Below, in pieces: positions 48,620 to 58,997 of a stretch of 64,000 nucleotides of DNA; position 1 is the first letter of the stretch; each line of letters begins with the position of its first letter. A program made the translations under genes and the position numbers. The notes beneath the pieces were generated by a model. That model had not been told where the DNA came from. It searched no databases and saw nothing but the letters and a program-made list of their open reading frames with translations. Origin of the DNA: Torymus aiolomorphi (Eukaryota; Arthropoda; Insecta; Hymenoptera; Torymidae); contig CM070877.1 of assembly GCA_036365515.1 (NCBI GenBank), positions 87,621,022 to 87,685,021 on the forward strand, in the 5' to 3' direction.

Positions 48620-49450
48620 AATTGTATACACTTACAATTAGTGTGTTTCCGGATTCGCTAGTAATGAATCGCAAATCAGATTTTGAGAATTCCAAATGGC
48701 GGATCGATGATGGCGGCCAAATATTGAAATATTACTGGATTTTGCTGAAAATTGTATATTATGGGTTTCCGGATTCGCTGATTAGGAATCTGAACGCAGA
48801 TTATGTAAATACAAAATGGCGGACAAAAATTGAAATTTTACTGGATTATGCTGAGAATTGTATATAGGGATATCTGGATTCGCTGATTACGAATTTGAAC
48901 TCATATTTTGCCAAATCAAAATAGCGGCTAAATATTGAAACATTACTGAATTTTGCAATTGTATATGGGGGATTTCTGGATTCGCATGATGACGAATCTT
49001 AATTCAGCTAATAAAAATTCAAAATGGCGGATCGAAGATGGCGAACAAATATTAAAATATTATTGGATTTTGCAGAAAATTGTATATAGGGTGTTACTGG
49101 ATTCGCTGGTCACGAATCTGAACTCAGATTTAGAAAATTATAACTGACGGACCCAAGATGGCTACCACAAATTGAAATTTTACTCGATTTTGCTAAAAAT
49201 TATATATAGGGGGTTCTCGAATTCGCTGATTAGGAATCTGTACTCAGATTTTGAGAATTCAAAATGGCGGATCTAAGATGGCAGCAATATATTAAAATAT
49301 TACTGGAATTTGCTGAAAATTGTACATAAGGAGTTTCTGGATTCACTGATTACGAATCTGAACTCATATTATGCCAAATCAAAATGGCGGCCAAATATTG
49401 AAATATTACTGAATTTTGCAATCGTATATGGGGAATTTCTGGATTCGTAT
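48620..49450. repeat. about 112-bp tandem repeat, 7-8 units, each with ATGGCGG words
   Basis: GGATTCGCTGATTACGAATC-like words recur about every 105-122 bp (near 48652, 48770, 48873, 48977, 49097, 49212, 49335, 49439). Most units contain CAAAATGGCGG and often GAAGATGGCG, then ATTACTGGATTTTGC and AATTGTATA. Non-coding. Confidence 0.85.
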
Positions 49451-49639
49451 GATGAATTAAAACTTAAATAACTTTCCATATTTATTTGATCCAAATTTTT
49501 ATGATTATTCACTGAATGAATATTCGAGCATATCTAGCAAATTTAGAAAAAAACCATTTTTAAAAACAAAATTCAGTTTACACATATTTTAGAAAACGAT
49601 TTCCAGTTGTATTAGCTTTTGCTATAACATTTTTTTTAA

Positions 49640-49700
49640 CAATTCACACTAAAAATGGAGGTTGGCGAGCGGAGCGAGCAGGGAGCGAAGCTCCCCTAGT

Positions 49701-49770
<70 letters not shown>

Positions 49771-50110
49771 ATATACCTTGTAAAAGGGCTTTCTGCACGT
49801 TAAATATCAATAAATAAATAAATAAATTTTTTAAATGTATAAAAATGTATAAAAGTGTATATATATGTAAAATAAAACCGGCGTTTTGAATGCGCGACGC
49901 CATTTTAGCAGGAAACTATAGCAAAATCCCATGTGTAAGACGAAGACAGACGATCGCGTGACTAAAGAAATAATATCCCTATATATATTGACTTTTTGAA
50001 TGCCGCATTCAAAACGTCAGTTGATTGCATTTTTAACATGGGAACATATAGAATCTATAGGAAGTTGCGCATTCAAAACACCAGATTTTCATACTTATAA
50101 CTGTATAAAT
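49640..50110. repeat. module with GCATTCAAAAC words, TA tract and GACTAAAGAAATAA anchor
   Basis: Contains a hairpin (GGAGCGAGCAGGGAGCGAAGCTCC, near 49671), a TA run (49704-49767), GCGTGACTAAAGAAATAA (49957) and the word GCATTCAAAAC or its complement four times. The layout resembles the 27-kb module. Confidence 0.65.
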
Positions 50111-50310
50111 CGTTTAGCATAAAATATCCGAAAACTATTGGTTTTATACGGTTTTATACAGTTTCTTACATTTTTTTTTATAATTTCTTACGGTTTTCTA
50201 TATTTTCGTACATTTCTTTTTTTCATTCGGGAATCACGCGCGAAATGCTCTACATTTAAATACTTGTATGTGTCGTTCAATATACGCTGTGTTATATGTA
50301 TGAATGTATT
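50111..50310. other. AT-rich non-coding stretch
   Basis: No coding or repeat signal recognised up to the mariner end. Confidence 0.45.
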
Positions 50311-51607
50311 TACGAGGGTCATTTGATAAGTACCTAGCCTACAAATGAAAACACCAAAATTTTACAAAAAATAAAATTTATTTTTCAATGTAGTCTCCTT
50401 TTAGTTGAATACACTTGGTCCAGCGGTGTTCCAATTTTTTTAACCCCGTTGAAAAAAATGTTTTCTCTTGGTTTGCAAAATAGGCCTCCGTGGCGGCGAT
50501 TATTTCGTTATTGGAGTGGAATCTCTTCCCGGCGAGCGAATTTTTTAGGTTCGGAAACAAAAAAAAGTCGCACGGAGCCAAATCTGGAGAATACGGTGGA
50601 CGGGGAAGCAGTTCGTAGCGTAATTCGACCAATTTAGCCGTGGCGAGTGCAGAAGTGTGAGCCGGTGCATTATCGTGGTGGAAAAGCACTTTCTTTTTAG
50701 ACAAATGGGGCCGTTTTTCTTCTAACACGGCGTCAAATCGGCTCAATAGTTCGGCGTAGTACTGTCCTGTGACCGTTTTGCCCTTCTCCAGATAGTCAAT
50801 AAAAATCACACCTTGAGAATCCCAGAAAACAGTGGCCATCACCTTTCCGGCCGACGGGACCGTCTTCGCCTTCTTCGGAGCAGGTTCACCGGGTAAGGTC
50901 CACTGTTTTGACTGCTCCTTGGTCTCTGGAGTGTAGTAGTGAATCCATGTTTCGTCGATGGTCACGTAACGACGCAAAAACTCTTTTGGATTGCGATTAA
51001 ACAGCTCCAAACACTGCTCTGAACTGGTCACACGGATGCCCTTGTTGTCTGCAGTCAGCAAACGCGGCACCCACCTTACTGACAGCTTCCTCATGCCTAA
51101 AATCTCATGTAGGATATGCCACACGCGTTCTTCTGAGATGCCTACTATCGCAGCTATCCCGTGCACCTTTAATCGGCGGTCTGACAAAACGATATCGTGT
51201 ATTTTTGTCACGTTCTCCTCCGTAGTGGCTGTTTTCGGAGCACCTGGGCGTGGATCATCAAAAACCGACGTACGACCACGTTGAAACTCGTTATACCAAA
51301 ATTTAACGGTCGTCATCGAAGGAGAAGCATCCCCATACACTGCATCCAAGCGTTCTTTAATTTCACTGCGCGATTTCCCTTCCAAAAACAAGAATCGAAT
51401 CACCGACCGATATTGTTCTTTCTCCATTTTTTCAAAAATCAACGGACACATTTGCTTTCACACGCTCTCAAAAATAAACTACAACTCCGATCCGGCTGAA
51501 ATTTCGTCTGTAACCGTTTACAGGAAGATACTGCACTGTAGTGTATTTCTGGTGCGATAGTGGCACCATCTGGCGGTGAGGCTAGGTACTTGTCAAATGA
51601 CCTCGTA
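50311..51607 (-). mobile_element. complete mariner transposon
   Basis: The element 50313-51605 (1293 bp, normal mariner length) is bounded by TA on both sides. Terminal inverted repeats of about 28 bp: CGAGGGTCATTTGATAAGTA at the left, CGAGGTCATTTGACAAGTA inverted at the right, continuing CCTAGCCT. One intact transposase frame fills most of it. Confidence 0.95.
50378..51451 (-). CDS. mariner transposase, uninterrupted
   Basis: 357 codons on the minus strand. The likely start is the ninth codon, Met at 51427 (MEKEQYRSVIRFLFLEGKS), which gives about 349 residues, close to the family's usual 345. An N-terminal paired-type DNA-binding domain with two helix-turn-helix units (MTTVKFWYNEFQRGRTSVFDD; IHDIVLSDRRLKVHGIAAIVG) is followed by the linker WVPRLLTADNK. 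Catalytic DD34D: Asp in TIDETWIHYYTPE, Asp in HHDNAPAHT, Asp in YSPDLAPCDFFLFP, the last two separated by 34 residues. It cuts and pastes the element at TA sites in the nucleus. No lesion is visible; the two TIRs differ by an indel and a few bases. Confidence 0.95.
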   Translation of the reverse strand: MCPLIFEKMEKEQYRSVIRFLFLEGKSRSEIKERLDAVYGDASPSMTTVKFWYNEFQRGRTSVFDDPRPGAPKTATTEENVTKIHDIVLSDRRLKVHGIAAIVGISEERVWHILHEILGMRKLSVRWVPRLLTADNKGIRVTSSEQCLELFNRNPKEFLRRYVTIDETWIHYYTPETKEQSKQWTLPGEPAPKKAKTVPSAGKVMATVFWDSQGVIFIDYLEKGKTVTGQYYAELLSRFDAVLEEKRPHLSKKKVLFHHDNAPAHTSALATAKLVELRYELLPRPPYSPDLAPCDFFLFPNLKNSLAGKRFHSNNEIIAATEAYFANQEKTFFSTGLKKLEHRWTKCIQLKGDYIEK

Positions 51608-51639
51608 TTAGTGCGAGTGGTGAGAATGAATGCGAGATG

Positions 51640-52025
51640 TTAGCTTTGATAGCGATCTATAACTTCAGTGATAGGTAATGTAATTATTAGGTTTAGTCAT
51701 ACAGTATTCCAGTCAATCTAATTTCTAGTCGTTTTAAATTATTCTACTCTACTTCCCATCTGTGATATCACTATTTTATTTTGACTTATTACTGTGTATT
51801 TTATAGCTTTAAGTTTAGACTGTGATATTTCGCAATCAGTATTAATTTAAAAGACTGAAATTAGGTATTGACTATCATTGAATTTTAAATAAATCTGTTT
51901 TATATTAAGATATTAACGATGTATTTCAAAATATTACAAGATTGTTACATTATAATGTTATATAACTGCTTATAAAGTTTGTAAAACTACTTTTTACAAT
52001 AAATGAAATACTAATACAAAAAAAA
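51640..52025 (+). mobile_element. LINE 3'-UTR fragment
   Basis: Carries TGTGATATCAC and GACTGTGATATTTC words as in the LINE-A/B 3' UTRs, and ends in AATAAATGAAATACTAATACA followed by an A run. A short 3' end of a plus-strand LINE, abutting truncated LINE-C. Confidence 0.6.
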
Positions 52026-52400
52026 GGCTTTTTAGGAAAATAAGCAAATTGTTAAAGTTGGCATTTAGGCCTCTTATATTTACATTTAAAATAACTTTCT
52101 TTTCTAAAGACATGTATTTGTTTAGTTCACTAATATCATCGAAATTATAGTCTATTAATTATATCATTTTGTATATCAGCGATCAGATTAATACTGCTAT
52201 TCATTTTGATTTATTGGTGCTTTTGTCTCCGCGTTTTGACTTATTAGTGTTAGTGTCTCCGCGTTACGGGACTGTTGCAAAACTATCGAGCCCACACTTG
52301 CAAACCTTGCTCTTCTTATCGGTGCCTGCCGCTGGATATGTAGACTTTCTACTTTACCTAGGTATCTAGGATAAGTAGGATGCGTCGGGTATACAGTTAT
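52026..52400 (-). pseudogene. LINE-C ORF2 N-terminus, truncated
   Basis: The minus strand near 52165-52030 reads KKVILNVNIRGLNANF, matching LILYLNIRGLKTNF at the start of the LINE-E endonuclease. It is cut at about 52026, so the endonuclease and RT are absent. The rest of the segment (52170-52400) is ORF1 tail and linker without motif. Confidence 0.65.
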
Positions 52401-52409
52401 TTCAATGTA

Positions 52410-53621
52410 TTACTTGATTTTAGATTTTAATATTTCACAAAGTTCACTATCAATTGCACTGTGGTTAATGTTATATTTGGTATTGTACTTCGCATTACTA
52501 TAGACACTGTTTGCAAATTTACTCATTGTACTTTTACACTTTGATGGTAAATGGGCATCCACACACTTGTTACACACGGCTTGATTTTCACACTTTTTAC
52601 TGGTATGTCCAAATCTTGCACATTTATTGCACAGAGTTGTGTTAATAATGTCGAAAACTCTACAACTTTGGTGCCCGACAAATAATCTTGTTGTCTTTGA
52701 TGTGTTCATAAATGCTAGATGTTACCTCTATTATTGCACATTTCCTCTATGTTCTTTCATTGGTATATACGTGTAGTAACTTACAAGTTCAATTTCATTA
52801 TCACCTCCATAATCCATATCAATATCTATTACTTTTAGTTTTGGCTTAATTATTTGCTCTTTTTCTATTTTAAATTTGTTTGATAATTTTCCGCCTAGTG
52901 TATTCATAAGTGAGTTAATATTTTCTTCGTTCATGCAATTTATTATCACTGTATCCTTGTTCTTGCATGGGACACTTTTTGCTGGTATTGTTTTGTCTTG
53001 TGTTAAATGTTGTAAAACTGTCTTTTCCAAGTCTGTGTTATCTTTGTTGTCAGTTTTTCTTATAATTAGTTTTGGCACTCTTAATTTTTGGTTTAGGATT
53101 AGCTGTAATTTCTGCGAACGTCTTGATATAGTTGTTGCCCTGCTTTTCTTTGGTAAGCAGTTCATTTAAAATTCTGTTTTTATCTTCTAATTCATTGTTT
53201 AGTTGTTTTAGCAATTGGTTTTCAATTTTTAGGGTTTCAATTTCATTATAATCTTCATATACTGTGTCGTTAAGACCCTTTTCTTTGTTGTGTTTTTCCA
53301 GATTTTTTCACTAACGATTTCTTACTTGATTTGTTCCTTTTTTGTTAGTTTTATCTGAACTATTAGTTGCTTTGCTTCGCTGCCCAGCGCCCCATATAGT
53401 AAGTTTGAGGTTAAGGCCACATTTGGATGGTCCTGACATATTATTAATGCGTTATTCATAAACTTAACTGAACATCCCGAGTTATATTTGCTCACAATTT
53501 CGTTAGTGTGAAAGAAATTCTCACATAATATACACACTACCGCTCCTACTTTACTTTGATGGTGACACTTGTAGAATTTAGTGAGAGAAGCCTTGGGCGG
53601 CTCCTTGCCTCTCGCCGCCAT
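52410..53621 (-). pseudogene. LINE-C ORF1, frameshifted
   Basis: Three minus-strand pieces. 53621-53322 starts MAARGKEPPKAS and has an N-terminal Cys/His cluster (YKC, CILC, ICQDH). 53165-52731 contains a middle nucleic-acid-binding region (INCMNEENINSLMNTLGG). 52709-52410 contains RLFVGHQSCRVFDI, a CCHC knuckle CNKCARFGHTSKKC and a second, shortened one CNKCVDAHLPSKC. It is clearly related to LINE-E ORF1. In this family ORF1 binds element RNA. Two frameshifts (about 53320-53165, 52730-52710). Confidence 0.85.
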
Positions 53622-53629
53622 GTTGGCGA

Positions 53630-53963
53630 AATTATTGATAAATCACTAGAATCTTTTCTGTTTCTCAACCGATTTTAATTTTGAATGTCCCATTTTGATC
53701 CTTAATTAATTTCACGGGGACCTGCCAAAGGAAAAGTTCAAAATTATTCAAAACCTAGAAAATTTATAGCCAATTAATAAAATAGATTTTTTTTAACCAT
53801 GTGAATCAAATTATGAATAATTAGCTACAACTTTCTGAGTTTTGAATAATTTTTAAATTTTCCTTTCACAAGTCACCATGAAATTAATTAAGGAACGAAA
53901 TGAGACCTTCAAAACTAAAATCCGTTGAGAAACAAAAAAGATTCCAGTGATTTATCAATAATT
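53630..53963. mobile_element. 334-bp hairpin MITE
   Basis: AATTATTGATAAATCACT at the left pairs with the right end over at least 120 bp per arm (CTGTTTCTCAAC, CCTTAATTAATTTCA, AATTATTCAAAAC in opposite orientation). It starts about 10 bp upstream of the LINE-C ORF1 start codon. Target duplication not clear. Confidence 0.85.
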
Positions 53964-54440
53964 GTTTGTAGTGACAATATCTAGTTTCTAGAATATTGAT
54001 ATTTTGTGAAAAAAGTTAACTTAAATTAATCGCATCTTATTGAAGAGATTCGAACGTTCGTAGAGTAATATAGGTAGGTTGTTGAAGAGACTGATCAAAA
54101 CAAACCAAATGAGTAAATAACGAGTTTTATTCAGAAGATTCTGCAATTTCCTATAGACTCACTGATGGAAATGGAAAATGTATATAAATGTAAAAAAATA
54201 TATATAAATGTAAATAAGTGTATATAAAAGTTGTAATTGGAACATTTTTTACATTTATATACATTTATATACATTTATATACGTTTTTTTCCAGATATTT
54301 ACACTTGTTTACATTTATATATTTTTTCTTACATTTTGAATAGTTGTATTGAAAATTTTTATTTCTGTAAATACAATTATTTATGGTTACTTACAGATTC
54401 ATACATTTATTTATTTATTAATTTATTTAGCAGAAATGAT
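53964..54440. other. AT-rich stretch with TACATTTATA words
   Basis: 54170-54340 consists of TATATAAATGTAAA on one side and TACATTTATATACATT on the other, a low-complexity inverted repeat. No gene. Confidence 0.6.
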
Positions 54441-55051
54441 GCAAAAGATACATAATGCAGTTAGTATCAGGATATAAAAAACTATATCCGACCTAGCTAG
54501 CATCTTATAGAGGTGCACAAAACACCTGTACATAGGTCTGGTAGCTGACAAACTAATACAACACTTATACTAAACTTACATGCTAAAATAAAGTTGATTT
54601 TTAGCTATATGCTATATTAAAATATATTCAAAATTCAACTTTTACATAAACTCTTATAAACTTTAAAAAAGAAATTAGCTTAAATTAATCTAGAATTTCT
54701 AGCTCTTTCATATATGTCAGTATTTTTTTTTTATCCATTGATTTTACAAAAATTATGTTATAAGGTATTAATTTTTTCTTTCTTTTTCTTTGTACCAGTT
54801 GGTAATTTTTGTTTTTATATTTTTATTACTAAGATTAAGCATTTTTAATTCATTTGGGAATTCATTAAATACTTTGATAGCAATAATAACATTATTTTTG
54901 AAGTTTATTGACTTATTGATTTCTGACATTAAAAGACTTTTATTTCTTGTAACGCTATTTGAATCTAGAAATCTCTTCCTTAAATCATTGTAATGAAACA
55001 TAACTGAATCTATTTTAAAGTTATCTTTGATTCGTAATAGTTGGAAAGTAT
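54441..55051 (-). pseudogene. LINE-D C-terminal and 3' fragment
   Basis: The minus frame 55051-54768 reads SVMFHYNDLRKRF, NSVTRNKSLLMSEI, NNVIIAIKVFNEFPNELKML and WYKEKERK, parallel to the LINE-E C-terminus (LKYHYSEMKNIF, KTRNKAILLPKI, NYITAIKTSNILPNELKTL). A 5'-truncated related LINE. The remainder down to 54441 is its 3' UTR. Confidence 0.78.
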
Positions 55052-55451
55052 TGTAACGTCGGACGGTCATGTCAATTGCGATATCGACCGCCTTTACGTT
55101 GAGTCATCTAGGCATCGACAAGAAAAGAATTTTTTGTTTTTCTTTTTCCTTTATTTTTATCTTCTAAATCAAATCCAAAAGAACTCGTATTCGAACCGTT
55201 GGGTCGCACAAAGTAACGGTCAGATTTGATGGCATGCAGATGCCATCAAGACACTATATCCCGGCCCTTTCCAATGAAATGGAAAAACTCGGAACATCTA
55301 AAAGTGAAAACTTTCCTCAAAGGCGAAGCATTTCCTCCTATGTGAAAAAAAAGGAAAGGTTTTACGACTTTACCCCGAAGGGCAGGCCACCCCGGCTGTG
55401 CACGTGCGCGCCTACGCGTCGCCGAAAAGCCATAAAATTTCGACCGTTACA
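55052..55451. repeat. LTR-like block of 400 bp (possible solo LTR)
   Basis: It begins TGTAACGTCGGACGGTC and ends GACCGTTACA, the TGTAACG..CGTTACA ends seen in the other LTRs. It cuts off LINE-D coding sequence. No target duplication (AGTAT versus ACTTC). Its orientation is unknown. Confidence 0.45.
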
Positions 55452-55777
55452 ACTTCCTTCGACTTTACATATTGCTAATTTTATTTTTTACATTTTAATT
55501 TGTAGTTATTAACTTAAGTTAAATTTTTCTGATTACGCTGATCTAAATTTTACGAAAATAGGCCTGGTAGAAGTAAAGATGATTAAATAAAACTGTTAAA
55601 ATAAAGGGATAGTCGTGGTTTGTGGTAAAATGATTATTTATTATAAGAGAAAGAAAGTACAACAAAGCGCCATGCGCTTGGGCACCGCGTGCCGCTTCGG
55701 ACGAGAGCTGAGAGCCAAGGGAGAAGCGCGAGTCGGCCGCTGCCGCTTGACATACGTTCTGGCTCACAGACACACTA
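55452..55777. other. unassigned stretch
   Basis: AT-rich, then a GC-richer part (55660-55770). The small minus-strand frame (55543-55773) has no motif. Confidence 0.4.
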
Positions 55778-57026
55778 CACTGAGAGAAAAATAACGCTAG
55801 AACGGCAGAAATTTCACGCGGTAATGGCGTAAGTTTTCCGGCAGAGGGAGTTATGCTGTATTGGCGTACTGCTGTATGCCGAAAAAGCTGAATCCCACCG
55901 CTAAAACTGCATTAGCACTAATGCAGTGGGACTTACGCAATATTAGGGTATGCTCTTATGCAATTTTGACTGAAGGCTTTGGTTCCTTCAACTTAACCAC
56001 TTTTATCGCTTTATACATATGAAAAGACGATAAACTTTTATTGACAAATAAATATTATTGTATAATTATGAATACTTGACAAATATTTTACAAATAATAT
56101 TATATAGAAAGATACTTTGAAATATCACTCCAACGTTTTTTTTAAATATCTAATGACAAAATCAGTTTAAGATTAATGGTTTAAAAGTTATTTAAGAGAA
56201 TAAAAACTATATGTTGTGAATAAAACAATAATCAGGTTATTAGATTTTTATCTAATGTTTTAATATATATAATTATTCTACGGAAAATATAGCTTAAGAA
56301 AAATAGTATCCTCGCTAACTTTCTTGTTTTCGATTCTTGAAATATATTGGCAAACGAAGTTTTATTATAAGATACGGTAATTAAAATGAATTAGAAATTA
56401 AGTATAAAACTTAAGTTTTTTTATATTTATTTTTGTGAAGCAATAAAATACATACAAGTAGGTATACACACAAATGAATGTAGATTTCTAATGTAATTAT
56501 AGATTTAAAATATATATTTACTGGCAACTTTGCATTCATCAAACGGCTTTTGTCGCGTGACGTCGTATGACGATACCGCTTGGTGGGCAATGCAGATTCT
56601 GCGGATTGTCCAACCCAAAACTGCTTAAACTTTATGCAGATTTGGCGTGATCGTGCAAAAGCTATTACTGCACTGAAAAAATTTTGGCTTGCCACCTACT
56701 CTTCAGGTGTACGTGCAGCGCCAATTTTAGGGGGTAGTGGCCATACTTTCCATCGGAGTAACTGCTACTCCTGAAAGAGTAGCTGGTACTCTTGTAAGAG
56801 TAGGACCTACTCTTATTCGGTATAGCCACAGCGCCAGCCTGTCGGCGCGCCACCTAACCTCGCAGAAAGCGTGTAAAAAGTACAACAGCTGCGCGTAGTC
56901 GGCGCGCACACTACACTGAATAGCGGCACTGCTGCTACTGCGTTTGAAGGTTAGGAGGCGCGCCGAATTTTTTTCAGTGTGAGTATTTGATTCCTGCCAA
57001 TGCAGCGTATTTTTTTTGTCAGTGTA
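55776..57026. mobile_element. 1.25-kb CACTG-ended element with TA duplication
   Basis: The element 55778-57024 has the ends CACTGAGAGAAAAATAACGC and, inverted, CACTGACAAAAAAAATACGC, with TA on both sides. The interior is AT-rich and non-coding and includes a nested CACTG MITE. It has the same general end type as the 319-6877 element. Confidence 0.72.
56671..56979. mobile_element. 309-bp CACTG MITE, nested
   Basis: Ends CACTGAAAAAATTTTGGC and GCCGAATTTTTTTCAGTG, flanked by TG on both sides as for the copy at 1397-1645. The interior includes an AGAGTAG-rich hairpin (56765-56815). Non-coding. Confidence 0.75.
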
Positions 57027-57144
57027 GGGAGGGGAGACTTACATGTGTGCATACGTGTGTCGCGCGCTGTAAGTTCCCTTCGCACGGAACCTGAAGCGAT
57101 ATATACAATATATATGTATCACATTTTCAACACGCCTCCTTACA
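57027..57144. other. short unassigned stretch
   Basis: Contains CA/TG-rich and TATATA-rich sequence; nothing recognised. Confidence 0.4.
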
Positions 57145-57673
57145 TATGAGGCGTTTCACGTCAACTGTCCCAGCGCGCGGCGCGCGAGCCCCAAATCCTG
57201 CTATTTCTAACTCATGTTTATGATACTAAAAAGTACTTAAAAAAATTGTTTGATAAGCGTTTTCTACGTATTTTTTCCTCAGCTTTCCAATGATGTAGGT
57301 AGTTTTATCAAAATTTTCCATTTTCATCTTCAAAAACTCTTTCGCATTCTATTTCTCGCACAAAACATCTCGGGCACTCTTTGGAAAATATCCTTTCCTA
57401 CGTAAAAAATGCTCAGCTTTCGATCTAGAGGATCAAAAAAAATATTAAAAATACACATTTTGAGATATAACATGTTTTGTACTTTTTGAAGGTGAAAATG
57501 GAAAATTTCGGAAAAACTGTTTACGTCATTGGAAAGCTGAGGAAAAAATACGTTGAAAATGCTTTTCAAACAATTTTTTAAGTACATTTTAGTATCATAA
57601 ACGTGAGTTAGAAATAGTACGATTTGGGGCTCGCGCGCCGCGCGCTGGGACAGTTGACGTGAAACGCCTCATA
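57145..57673. mobile_element. 525-bp hairpin MITE with TA duplication
   Basis: The element 57147-57671 starts TGAGGCGTTTCACGTCAAC and pairs with the other end over the whole GC-rich outer 50 bp (including GCGCGCGGCGCGCGAGCCCC) without visible mismatch. Pairing continues at lower identity toward the centre (CTCAGCTTTCCAATGA..). TA on both sides. Non-coding. Confidence 0.88.
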
Positions 57674-57746
57674 TATATTGTGCGCTTAAATTTCACAATT
57701 AACAATCTTTGGTTTTCGTTTTTCTTTAGTATAATAATTACTTTGT

Positions 57747-58112
57747 CTAATATTCTAATTTTAAGTTTGCTCTAAACTTTTCAAATTTTATCCGTCCTAA
57801 TGACTTAGTGAAGATATCTGCAGGATTTTCATCTGAATTAATTTTTATAACATCAATAGTACCTTCTAAATAATTTTCATTTACAAAGTGGTAATGTGTT
57901 TCAATGTACTTAGAATTTTTTGTTAAATTTCCACATTTACTTATACTAATCGCACCTTCATTATCCTCATAAATACATATCTGACTGTTAATTTCTATTT
58001 CAAATTCTTTTAGCAATTGTTTAATTAATTTTACTTCACTCACGCATATAGATAACGCAACATACTCAGCTTCGGTAGATGACTTTGTTATAATATTTTG
58101 TTTTTTTGATTT
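57747..58112 (-). pseudogene. Copia RNase H, 5'-truncated fragment
   Basis: The minus frame reads YWKSKKQNIITKSSTEAEYVAL, IYEDNEGAISISK, YHFVNENYLEGTIDVIKI and NPADIFTKSLGRIKFEKF, the C-terminal RNase H of Ty1/Copia pol. The frame itself is open to the family's normal C-terminus, but everything upstream (gag to RT) is missing. The join is at about 58112 with the 350-bp repeat. No LTR seen. Confidence 0.93.
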
Positions 58113-58700
58113 CCAATATGGGAGCGTCCAGCAGAAACGGGCCACCGAGCGGTGCCTTTTTTCGCGTAAAAGGCGCTCTGTTTAACTCGCTCATAATCGT
58201 ATGCTCCGTCTTTGAAAAAAAAAACCAAGGACCTATATCGATAGATTTTTTTCTGCTCTTTCCAATTGCGCCATTGTTTTTATTGCGAAACGCGTTCTTC
58301 CGGACGAAAACTCGAGTTGAATATTGAAAGCCATTTTTCTCAAAGTATATCATGTTTTTTTTTCAAAATAAACTACACCATTGGAAAGTACAACTCTTAA
58401 GCTTCAAAACCCTATCTTGGAGAAGTTGGAGAAATAAAGGGTTTAAAAGTAACAACATGAAAAAGACAGCACCGAGGGTCCGCGCGAGCCCCTCGCGCCC
58501 GTGCATACGGCACGTTTAAGTGCACGCTCTATTCAATTCGCTAATAATCGTGTACCAAGTCTCTGAAAAAAGAACTAAGGACATATATCGATAGATTTTT
58601 TCCTGTTCTTTCCAATGGTGCTATTATTTTTATTCCGAAATGCTTGCTTCTAGTTGAAAATTCCATTTGAATGTTTAAACTCTATTTTTTCAATAAAATA
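58113..58700. repeat. about 350-bp direct repeat, two diverged units
   Basis: TATATCGATAGATTTTTT.CTG.TCTTTCCAAT occurs at about 58234 and 58584, with matching sequence before (GCTCTnTTnAaCTCGCTnATAATCGT) and after. GC-rich blocks lie at 58112-58170 and 58475-58510. Frames over it are artefacts. Confidence 0.7.
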
Positions 58701-58997
58701 TCAGTCTTTTTTTTTTATTTTTTTTTTATTTATCCAGAGTACATTATAGAAGTACATTACATTATTGTAACCCTGCAGAGAAAAATAAATTTCCTGTTTG
58801 CAGGTCCGGAGTATATAATATACTTAAAATTAAAACTAATACTAATTCTTAAAACTATGAAATATTTTTAACATCATAATAGACTTTCTAAACAGTAATA
58901 TGTAAATATGCGATATGCAATTATCTAAATTTTCGACTTGAATTACTATAACGAACTTATAGTATTAAATCGTTTTCAAGGAATATTCAACTCATTT

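Noticed and set aside
55234..55512. 92-codon plus-strand frame
   Set aside because: Crosses the end of the LTR-like block into AT-rich DNA; no motif.
58106..58353. two overlapping small frames on both strands
   Set aside because: They fall in the 350-bp direct repeat and have no motif; only the Copia part left of 58112 is real coding.
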